Source: Scytonema tolypothrichoides VB-61278
GTDB lineage: Bacteria > Cyanobacteriota > Cyanobacteriia > Cyanobacteriales > Nostocaceae
Direction of reading: 5' to 3'
Length of the DNA stretch: 64,000 nucleotides
Assembly (NCBI RefSeq): GCF_000828085.3
Contig: NZ_JXCA02000022.1
Coordinates: 120,056 to 184,055, forward strand
Part shown: piece after piece, positions 38,404-46,631 of the stretch
Position numbering within the stretch: the stretch's first letter is position 1
Layout: each line of letters starts with the position of its first letter
Notes under the pieces: generated by a model
Told to the model about the DNA's origin: nothing
The model's input: the letters and a program-made list of their open reading frames with translations, nothing else
Database searches by the model: none
Position numbers and translations under genes: made by a program

Positions 38404-38817
38404 AAGAATAACTCGCTATGGTGAAAACCTTGGTGGTAGATGCATCTAACAAAGCTTTTCCCACCATACTGTGTTTCGCTAACAATATTGTAGAGGTAAT
38501 CTTTTGAAAATATGCACCTTATCTTTTTATTCTGATATATCTCAAAGTTAATATTGCTTGCTTCTATTGGGTTGTAGCAACGATTTGTAAAAATCCAGAA
38601 TGATTCATAAATAACTATTAAAAATTTTATACTATTGTGTCTTAGAACTTGACACGAATACAGTACACCGGTTCATCCATCATAATATCTACAATATCAA
38701 ATTTTCACACGTAAAGCCCTCTCTCAACAAATGTGTACCAGACAACATTGGCGCATGCGAATGGGGAATTTTTGATGGGTGATCAGTACCAACGATTACT
38801 AAATACAAGCCAAAACA
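38404..38817. promoter_or_regulatory. Divergent intergenic region between DUF928 and the Fe-S/FHA gene
   Basis: AT-rich, without repeats or genes. It must contain both divergent promoters. No recognisable operator was found. Confidence 0.4.
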
Positions 38818-41800
38818 ATGATTAGTCAAGTTTCAGAAACAAAGATGCACTTCATCAGGTGGCTGCTTGCAATCGGCTGGCTGATGTTAATTTTCTCTTT
38901 ATTCTACGCCCCAATCTCACCTTGGTTTACAAGTTCTATTCATCTTGATTTCAACAACTACCCAGATGCATCAACCTGTCTGAAAGTTCAAGGCGTGTGT
39001 CTAACAGAACAGCCCTATAGTGTAGGTGCACGCATTTTTTGGACAATCGTTATCCCGAGTGCAATTGTGATTTTGCTAGTGTTCGGTCATGAATTTTGGC
39101 GGCGGATTTGTCCATTATATTTCTTCTCTCAAATTCCACGGGCGCTAGGAATCCAACGCAAGCGTAAAACGGTTTCCCCAGAAACAGGTAGTGTTCGTTC
39201 TGAATTGGCAGGTATAGAAAAAGAGTCTTGGCTTGGTCGAAATTACTTACTCCTGCAATTTGGTTTGTTGTATTTGGGGTTGAATATCCGTATTTTGTTT
39301 GTGAATGGCGATCGCATAGCAATGGGCTTTTTCCTGCTATTTACCATCGCCTCAGCCATGACTGTAGGTTTTCTTTACAAGGGAAAAAGCTGGTGTCAGT
39401 ACTTTTGCCCAATGGCACCTGTACAAATGTTTTTTACAGGACGACGGGGCTTGCTGGGGAGTGAAGCCCACCTTCAACCGCCACAAAGCATCACCCAGTC
39501 TACGTGTAGAACTGTCGATAGTTCAGGTAACGAAAAGAGTGCCTGTGTGAGTTGTCAATCTCCTTGTATCGACATTGACGCAGAGCGTTCTTACTGGGAG
39601 GGAATTACCAGACCAGATCAGAAGCTAGTATTTTACGGTTACTTCGGTTTGATGTTGGGATACTACGTCTTCTTTTACTTATACTCTGGTAATTGGGAAT
39701 ACTATTTTTCTGGTGGATGGCTTTATGACCAAAATCCGTTACGCACACTGTTCAACCCAGGATTTTACATCTTTGGTCGCCCAATTCCTATTCCCAAAAT
39801 CATAGCAGCTCCTTTGACCCTTGCTGTTTTTTGCGCTGCGAGCTATTTAGTAGGGGAATTTTTAGAAAAAGCGTATAGAACTTATCTGAAAAAGAAAAAC
39901 AAATACCATGATGAAGAACAAGTCCTGCACGTCTGTTTTGTCTTGTGTACTTTTATAGCCTTTAATGTCTTTTTTATCTTTGGCATTCGCCCCATTTTTC
40001 GTCCACTGCCAGATTGGGCTATCATCGTGCTCAATATTCTCAGCGTGCTTGTCAGTAGCTTATGGCTGGAGCGTAGTTTGAGTGGTAGCAAACAGCGTTA
40101 TGCTCGTGAAAGTCTGGCAAATAATTTGCGCCGACAGTTGAACAAACTAGCAGTAGACTGGTCTAAGTTGCTTGATGGACGTTCATTACAAGATTTGATT
40201 CCAGATGAAGTGTACGTATTGGCGAAAGTCCTGCCTGGTTTTAGGCGTGTAGATCAAGTACGAGTTTACCAAGGAGTTTTACGTGATGCCCTGGAAGAGG
40301 GGAATATGAGTTATGCACAGAGTTTACATGCTCTTAAAGATTTGCGAAACCAATTGAACATCACTGATGAGGATCATTACTCTGTTTTAGCAGAACTTAA
40401 CGTAGAAGATCCAACCTTACTCACGCCGCAAAAGCAACCTAGTCGTGAAAATAAATTGCGTATTGAGAGTTATCGGCGTGCGTTAGAAATGCTTATCCAA
40501 AAACAGTCACAAAGAGGGATATCTCCGCCAGACGCAATTGATCGCAAGCAAAAGCAAATCCAGACGTTGAGACAGGAGTATGCCATTAATGTAGATGAGC
40601 ACGAACAAGTCTTGGCCCAGATGTTGAATCAAAAAGGTGTACTGCTGCGCACAGCAGAAACACTTTTGGCTCAATTGCAAGAATTGGCAGTACGGGATCA
40701 GATACTCTACAACTCAGTGCCCAATCGCCAAGCACCTGTTTATGTTTTGCTAAGAAAAGCAGTGCAAGAGAAGAAAAAACTCATTGCCACTCAGTTACTT
40801 CGCATTTTAGAATTTTTAAAACAATCTCCTGAAGCTCTCAACATTGCTCGTTCAACAGGCGTACTAGCGGCAAATGTGATTGTAGAAATTTTGGAATCTA
40901 ACGATGAGCACTTAAGCTGGCGCAAGCGTTTAAATCCAAGAGTCCTGACTTCATTACAACAACAAGATCAACTCAGTCCCTTGGTGCAAATATCAACACA
41001 ACTTGACGTTGGCGCTAGCACTGCTAACGAGTCACAAGCAAAACGCTATTCTCTGGATGTTACCAATCAATCAACGAATACACGTGTACCTCGTTCAAAA
41101 GCAATTGATCAAATCTTGCTTGAACTCCTACAGGACTTAGACCCGTTGGTGCAAGCCGCCAGTCTTTATGCTCTGGATCAGCATAATACTCCTGTTGCGA
41201 TGCAGCAAGCTCGTCAAATACTGCATTCCAAGGAAAATAAAGATTGGCTGGTACAAGAAACCGCCCAAATCATTCTTGGTCAGAATCAGCAACGCAAGCA
41301 ACCTGCTGATGTACCAACTTTGATTGCTCAGATCAAAGAAATGGAACGCACAGAAAGGCGAATTTTTCAACAGCCGACAATTCGAGTCGGACGAGGACAC
41401 GAGAATGATATTGTGATCTTGGATAACCGTGTTTCCCGACAGCACGCTATATTTTATCTAGATCAAACGGGTGTCAGCGTTAAGGATTTGGGAAGCGGTA
41501 ATGGTCTGCGTATTGGTAAAGAACATATCCACGACCAGCAAAAGCAACTGAAACAGGGAGATATTATTAGGTTTAGCAGTGAAGATGATTTGTTTCTCCT
41601 GGTACAATGGCAAATGCAACCTCTACAGGGAGATGCGTTAAGCGTAGCTCTGCCGCAGGCAATCGCCCAGTCAACAGGAACCCTAGAAAAGTTGCTATGG
41701 CTTTATAACAGCAGTTTCTTCCAGGCACCAAAGGCAAATGTCTTGGTTGAACTTGCTCACAATGCAACCGTACGCGAATATCAACCCCAACAGGAAATTT

Positions 41801-42114
41801 GCAGAATAGGAGTCACTGCTGTTGAACTCATAATCCTGATTGATGGCGAGGCAATGCTACTTTCAGGCAATACAGCGAATAATCAGACTATTTCGCCTGG
41901 ACAAACCATAGGGGAACTAGAAGTCCTAACCCACAGCTACTATGTAGCAACAGTCGTAGCGGTCAAGCAAGGGACTCGCGCCTTAGCTATCAACGCAAAA
42001 GATTTTGAGGCGGTGCTTTCACATAATCCACCACTAGCGATCAATGTCTTACAAGTAATGAGCCATCGTCTTCAAGAAAGTCTAGGGCATACAGCTGCTG
42101 TGACTCAGCTTTAA
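38818..42114 (+). CDS. Membrane Fe-S protein fused to FHA and cyclic-nucleotide-binding domains
   Basis: A 1098-residue fusion. The first 420 residues have at least six membrane segments and cysteine motifs of NapH/NosR-type polyferredoxins: RRICPLYFFS (about 95), WCQYFCPMAPVQ (about 192) and CVSCQSPC (about 242). A long helical part (430-835) has HEAT-like features. Residues 838-930 are an FHA domain (RVGRGHENDIVI, VSRQHAIFY, GSGNGLRIG), which in this family binds phosphothreonine. Residues 972-1098 look like a cNMP-binding fold (GDGEAM-like IDGEAMLLSG and GQTIGELEVL). It probably moves electrons at the membrane under kinase and nucleotide control. Followed on the same strand by an FHA-flavin reductase and a kinase. 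Confidence 0.85.
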   Translation: MISQVSETKMHFIRWLLAIGWLMLIFSLFYAPISPWFTSSIHLDFNNYPDASTCLKVQGVCLTEQPYSVGARIFWTIVIPSAIVILLVFGHEFWRRICPLYFFSQIPRALGIQRKRKTVSPETGSVRSELAGIEKESWLGRNYLLLQFGLLYLGLNIRILFVNGDRIAMGFFLLFTIASAMTVGFLYKGKSWCQYFCPMAPVQMFFTGRRGLLGSEAHLQPPQSITQSTCRTVDSSGNEKSACVSCQSPCIDIDAERSYWEGITRPDQKLVFYGYFGLMLGYYVFFYLYSGNWEYYFSGGWLYDQNPLRTLFNPGFYIFGRPIPIPKIIAAPLTLAVFCAASYLVGEFLEKAYRTYLKKKNKYHDEEQVLHVCFVLCTFIAFNVFFIFGIRPIFRPLPDWAIIVLNILSVLVSSLWLERSLSGSKQRYARESLANNLRRQLNKLAVDWSKLLDGRSLQDLIPDEVYVLAKVLPGFRRVDQVRVYQGVLRDALEEGNMSYAQSLHALKDLRNQLNITDEDHYSVLAELNVEDPTLLTPQKQPSRENKLRIESYRRALEMLIQKQSQRGISPPDAIDRKQKQIQTLRQEYAINVDEHEQVLAQMLNQKGVLLRTAETLLAQLQELAVRDQILYNSVPNRQAPVYVLLRKAVQEKKKLIATQLLRILEFLKQSPEALNIARSTGVLAANVIVEILESNDEHLSWRKRLNPRVLTSLQQQDQLSPLVQISTQLDVGASTANESQAKRYSLDVTNQSTNTRVPRSKAIDQILLELLQDLDPLVQAASLYALDQHNTPVAMQQARQILHSKENKDWLVQETAQIILGQNQQRKQPADVPTLIAQIKEMERTERRIFQQPTIRVGRGHENDIVILDNRVSRQHAIFYLDQTGVSVKDLGSGNGLRIGKEHIHDQQKQLKQGDIIRFSSEDDLFLLVQWQMQPLQGDALSVALPQAIAQSTGTLEKLLWLYNSSFFQAPKANVLVELAHNATVREYQPQQEICRIGVTAVELIILIDGEAMLLSGNTANNQTISPGQTIGELEVLTHSYYVATVVAVKQGTRALAINAKDFEAVLSHNPPLAINVLQVMSHRLQESLGHTAAVTQL

Positions 42115-42530
42115 AGGTTAGGACTTATATCGAGTTCGGTTCATTAGTTATGATTTCCGCTCTGCGAAGAACCCCTCACGCCAGGTGCACCCAAAGGAGG
42201 AACCTCAACGCCAGACGCTGGGCTGTCGGGAAACCCGCCCAGGCGAAAGCGCCTCCGCAACGCACTGGCTCCCCTTAATTCCCTCCCCTTGTTAAGGGCA
42301 GAGGGGCGGTTTTGGCAAGATACAAAACCGGGGTGGGGTCATCCGTGATTTATCATCATTTTGCATAAGTTCTGAAGCTGTGGTCGCCATCCAAAGTCAA
42401 CGCTGAAAGTATGAACCTTGGATGGCTGCACTTTTTACTTTCGAGTTACACGAGTTAGGGTGAATATGAGTATATTCCAAACACAAAGAAAATTTATATT
42501 CATTATTAACGTTTTTTCATACACACAGGT
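42115..42530. repeat. Spacer with dispersed palindromes between the two FHA genes
   Basis: 42223-42275 carries a GC-rich repeat (GTCGGGAAACCCGCCCAGGC, GCACTGGCTCCCC). 42266-42345 has a member of the CCCTCCCCTTGTTAAGGG family, followed by ACAAAACCGGGGTGGGGT. No gene is seen. The insertion may separate what was once a tighter operon. Confidence 0.65.
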
Positions 42531-44177
42531 ATGCTTAAAATCAAGCTAATAGACTCTAATAAACCAGACCAGTTCAAAGACGTAGATTTAATACCAGAAA
42601 CTAAACCAAATCAGGAGTGTTTTATTGGTCGCCTTGCGAACTGTGATTTGCTTTTAGAGGCTGCTGAAGTCAGCCGGATGCACGGTAAAGTTTCCATGAA
42701 AAGAGGAAATTATTATTTTGCTGATTTAGCTAGCAGCGGTGGTTCGCGGATTAATGGCGAAAAAGCTCAAATCAATCAGGATTATTTGCTCAACCCAGGC
42801 GACAAGATCCAAATTGGTCGCTTTGTGCTGATGATATCACAAATGAGGACACAGGAAGACAAAACGTTTATAGAATCACAACAAAAGGCACAACAAATCC
42901 TCGTTGATCGCTCCGGAAGTCAGCCGGTACCTTCCCATATCTCTCTGGAGGAATTTATGCCCCTGGCAATTGTAGAGCCAAGCCAACTGCAACGCTGGGT
43001 TAAGGGAGAGTTAACAGTTATCTGCATAGGTGTGATAGATGAAACACATGATGTGAAAACCTTTCGTTTTGTAGCACAGCCTCCGATGTTGTTCACCTAC
43101 AAGCCAGGTCAATTTGTCACCCTCAAACAGGAAATCAATGGCAAACAGGTTTCGCGTTCCTACACCATTTCATCAAGCCCGTCTCGTCCCCATACCTTAG
43201 AAATCACAGTCAAACGGGTTCCTCGTTCACTTGGTGAATCAACTTTACAAGAGGGTTTGGTTTCTAACTGGTTGCACGATCATGTGACCGTTGGCAGTAG
43301 AATCCACTGTAACGGACCGTTGGGGAAATTTACCTGCTTCACCAACCCCCTCCCAAAAATGTTGTTTCTCAGCGCAGGGATTGGTATCACACCTATGATG
43401 TCTATGTCCCGGTGGCTATGTGATACTGCATCTGATTGTGATATTATATTTTTTCATAGTGTCCGCACCCTGCGTGATTTCATTTTCCGGCAAGAACTAG
43501 AACTGATGTCAGCACGGCATCCAAATTTTCGTTTGGTGGTTTCCACAACTCGCAAAGAACCGGGGCAGACTTGGTTTGGTTTAACTGGCAGATTCGATAC
43601 AGCTATGCTACAAGTTGTTGCACCCGATTTTAGGGAGCGCAGTGTGTATGTCTGTGGCCCGCACGGTTTTATGGAAAACGTTAACCAGATCCTGCAAACT
43701 TTTGACTATCCGATGCAGAACTACCATGAGGAAAGTTTTGGATCCCCGCGCAAAAGTTCTAAATTTCCTATCTCTAAGCAGACTGTGGTGAGCACTTTGG
43801 ATGATCCTGTGACTCCTGTTGTTGACTATAGGTTCAAACAAAGTTTTATACATTTGCCCCGAGAAACTGTTTCTGACTCAAATGTGGGTAGAGATGCAGC
43901 AAGGTTTTCCAACAAAAGTTCTGTGATTTTCTCTCAATCAAGAATAGAGGCCTACAGTGATGGCGAAGAATCGATTCTTAATTTGGCTGAACAACAGGGG
44001 GTGAGAATCCGCAATAGTTGCCGTTCTGGAGTGTGTGGTAGCTGCAAGAAGTTGAAGTTACAGGGACAAATTTACACCGAAGGGGAACCGGAAGCCTTAG
44101 AAGAGAGTGAACGTCAACAAGGTTACGTTCTGACTTGCATTTCTTATCCTATTGGACGCGTTGTGATTGATGCATGA
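42531..44177 (+). CDS. FHA domain - flavin reductase - [2Fe-2S] ferredoxin fusion
   Basis: A 548-residue soluble electron-transfer protein. Residues about 1-105 are an FHA domain (ECFIGRLANCDLLLEAAEVS, RMHGKVSM, SSGGSRINGEK). Residues 160-265 form an FAD domain of the ferredoxin-NADP reductase type (FVTLKQEINGKQVSRSYTIS), followed by an NAD(P) domain (LFLSAGIGITPMMSMS, VYVCGPHGFMENV). Residues 455-548 are a plant-type [2Fe-2S] ferredoxin (CRSGVCGSCKKLKLQG and the last ligand in VLTCISYP). It resembles the NADH reductase of hybrid-cluster proteins with an added FHA. It could reduce the neighbouring membrane Fe-S protein; the FHA domains of both could read the neighbouring kinase. Confidence 0.9.
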   Translation: MLKIKLIDSNKPDQFKDVDLIPETKPNQECFIGRLANCDLLLEAAEVSRMHGKVSMKRGNYYFADLASSGGSRINGEKAQINQDYLLNPGDKIQIGRFVLMISQMRTQEDKTFIESQQKAQQILVDRSGSQPVPSHISLEEFMPLAIVEPSQLQRWVKGELTVICIGVIDETHDVKTFRFVAQPPMLFTYKPGQFVTLKQEINGKQVSRSYTISSSPSRPHTLEITVKRVPRSLGESTLQEGLVSNWLHDHVTVGSRIHCNGPLGKFTCFTNPLPKMLFLSAGIGITPMMSMSRWLCDTASDCDIIFFHSVRTLRDFIFRQELELMSARHPNFRLVVSTTRKEPGQTWFGLTGRFDTAMLQVVAPDFRERSVYVCGPHGFMENVNQILQTFDYPMQNYHEESFGSPRKSSKFPISKQTVVSTLDDPVTPVVDYRFKQSFIHLPRETVSDSNVGRDAARFSNKSSVIFSQSRIEAYSDGEESILNLAEQQGVRIRNSCRSGVCGSCKKLKLQGQIYTEGEPEALEESERQQGYVLTCISYPIGRVVIDA

Positions 44178-44358
44178 TCATTAATTTTCAATTTCTTTAA
44201 TTTTCTTTGAAGAACCATAATGATATGGAAGAATAGAAACACAGGAACTTTGGAAAACAGAAACCTCATCTTCTTACTACTCTGTAAGCAGTCCTACTTT
44301 TGCAAGAATTCATAACAGTCAAACAAACATAATAATTTCTTATATATTAAATTGGTCA

Positions 44359-46488
44359 TTGCTTATGCTTGCCAGCTTCAGAAATCTACTGACACAGCCT
44401 GCGGTTTTTGCGAGTGCAATCGTGAGTGTGTTGCTGGTTGGCGCTCAACAGTTAGGATTGTTAGAGCATCCGGAACTGATAGTTTTCGATCAGATGATGC
44501 AAAGCCGTGCAGATGTTGCATCAGACAAGCGCCTCCTGATTGTGGGATTTACTGAAAATGACATCCAAAACTTAAAGCAGTCATCGCCCAATGGCAATGT
44601 TTTAACTACAGTCTTGAGCAAACTAGAGCAATATCAAGCAAAAGTTATCGGTTTAGACTTTTTTCGCGATGTACCAGTGGAACCAGGTCATCAGAATCTC
44701 TTAAGTCACATAAAACAGAGTTCGCGCATTGTGAGTATCTGCAAACTTGGTCATGAGAAAGAGCCTGCTGTACCACCTCCACAAGGTGTAGCACCGGAAA
44801 CCGTAGGATTCGCTGATTTCTCGGAAGATGGAGATGGGGTGATTCGGCGAAATCTACTCATAGCCACCCCGGATCCCAAGTCAAAGTGTGCAGCCCAAGG
44901 TTCCCTAGGGTTTCAATTAGCTCTACAGTACTTAAACATTCCACCAGAAATTACTGAAAAGAGAATTAAACTGGGTAATACCGTGTTTCAACGTCTAGAA
45001 CCTGATTCAGGGAATTACAGGAATCTTGATAATCGGGGTTTTCAAATATTACTAAACTACGGTTCTAGGAAAAGCATTGCTCAACAAGTTAGCTTTACAG
45101 ATGTGCTAGGCGATCGCATCAATCCAAGTTTGGTCAAAAACCGTATTATCTTGATTGGCTCAACTGCGCCCAGTTCCCAGGACATTCGCATCACACCTTA
45201 TAGCAGCGGTAACAAACAAGACAATTCTGGCAAAATGTCTGGAGTTATCATCCATGCTCAGATGGTGAGTCAAATTTTGGATGCTGTTTCCAATAAAAGA
45301 CCACTGTTTTGGTTTTTCCCTGAGTGGGGAGAAATCCTCTGGATTTGGGGCTGGACTGTCATAGGTGGAGTTGTGGCGTCGCGTATTCAACATCCACTTT
45401 ATTTAGGGTTAACAACAACCGCTTCCTTAGCAATACTGCTTTTGAGTTGTTTTGCCATCTTTACTCAAGCAGGGTGGGTACCAGTAATATCCCCGTTTTT
45501 AGGGTTTCTTATCGTCCAAGGAGGTGTTCTTGCTTACACATCATTCCAGAACAAGCAACAGCAAGAAAAAGTAGCACTTCAAATTCAAGAGCAAAACGAA
45601 ACCATCTCCCTATTGCAAGCGCTTCTGCGGGACGGTGGAAGTCATGGAACGCAGACACAGGGCGGAATTCATAATGGCTTACAACTACAGGGAATACTGA
45701 ATCACCGCTATAAAATTATCGAATTACTTGGTTGTGGAGGATTCAGTTATACCTATCTTGCCGAAGATACTTATCGCCCAGGTAACCCTCTGTGTGTCGT
45801 TAAGTACTTGCAACCTGCGCGTAATGACGATCTGTTTTTAGATGTTGCTAGGCGTTTATTTAAAACGGAAGCAGAAATTTTAGAGACTTTAGGTCAACAC
45901 GAGCAGATTCCACAATTGATGGCTTATTTTGAAGAAAATAAGCAATTTTATTTAGTACAAGAGTATGTCCAAGGACATTCCTTACATCAAGAACTGACTC
46001 CTGGTAAACGTTTTTCTGATGCTCAAGTGGTGCATTTCCTGAAAGATGTTTTGCAAATACTGGCGTTTGTTCATAGTCACGGTGTTATCCATCGAGATAT
46101 CAAACCTAGCAACTTGATGCACCGAGAAAAAGATCAACGAACTGTACTGATTGATTTTGGCGCTGTCAAACAAATTCAGCCTCAACACCCAACAGAGAAC
46201 CCGACAGTTGCAGTCGGTACTATAGGATATTCACCTCCTGAACAGTTTATGGGACAGCCAAGGCTTAATAGCGATATCTTTGCTTTGGGAATGATTGCTA
46301 TCCAAGCTTTAACTGGGACTCCTGCGAAATACCTGGAACGAGACTCTACTACAACAGAACTCGTTTGGCGACATCTTGCAGAAACTAGGGAAGACTTGGC
46401 TGTTGTTTTAGACAAAATGGTGTGCTACGACTTCCGAAAGCGATACCAATTTGTAGAAGAAGTTTTATACAGTTTGCGAAATTTTTAA
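44359..46488 (+). CDS. CHASE2-domain serine/threonine protein kinase
   Basis: A 709-residue membrane receptor kinase. Residues about 35-300 form an extracytoplasmic CHASE2 sensor (LIVGFTENDIQNLKQ, QAKVIGLDFFRD, IILIGSTAPSSQDIRITPYS). Three membrane segments lie at about 310-400, then a short coiled coil. The kinase domain (about 450-700) has LLGCGGFSYTYLAEDT, lysine in CVVKYLQP, HRDIKPSNLMH, DFGAVKQI and GTIGYSPPEQF, so it should be active. The gene follows the FHA-reductase gene by 181 bases. It may phosphorylate partners that the FHA domains then bind. Ligand of the sensor is unknown. Confidence 0.92.
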   Translation: MLMLASFRNLLTQPAVFASAIVSVLLVGAQQLGLLEHPELIVFDQMMQSRADVASDKRLLIVGFTENDIQNLKQSSPNGNVLTTVLSKLEQYQAKVIGLDFFRDVPVEPGHQNLLSHIKQSSRIVSICKLGHEKEPAVPPPQGVAPETVGFADFSEDGDGVIRRNLLIATPDPKSKCAAQGSLGFQLALQYLNIPPEITEKRIKLGNTVFQRLEPDSGNYRNLDNRGFQILLNYGSRKSIAQQVSFTDVLGDRINPSLVKNRIILIGSTAPSSQDIRITPYSSGNKQDNSGKMSGVIIHAQMVSQILDAVSNKRPLFWFFPEWGEILWIWGWTVIGGVVASRIQHPLYLGLTTTASLAILLLSCFAIFTQAGWVPVISPFLGFLIVQGGVLAYTSFQNKQQQEKVALQIQEQNETISLLQALLRDGGSHGTQTQGGIHNGLQLQGILNHRYKIIELLGCGGFSYTYLAEDTYRPGNPLCVVKYLQPARNDDLFLDVARRLFKTEAEILETLGQHEQIPQLMAYFEENKQFYLVQEYVQGHSLHQELTPGKRFSDAQVVHFLKDVLQILAFVHSHGVIHRDIKPSNLMHREKDQRTVLIDFGAVKQIQPQHPTENPTVAVGTIGYSPPEQFMGQPRLNSDIFALGMIAIQALTGTPAKYLERDSTTTELVWRHLAETREDLAVVLDKMVCYDFRKRYQFVEEVLYSLRNF

Positions 46489-46631
46489 CCTACATTCCGC
46501 ACCCTCAAGTGTCACATTATGGATTTTTAGGGAACAGGGAACAGGAAGACAAATTTCAGTACAAAAAGTATGAAAAAAACTAAATTATTCTCAAAATTGC
46601 GAAATAACCGATTGTGACAGTACTAGCTGCG

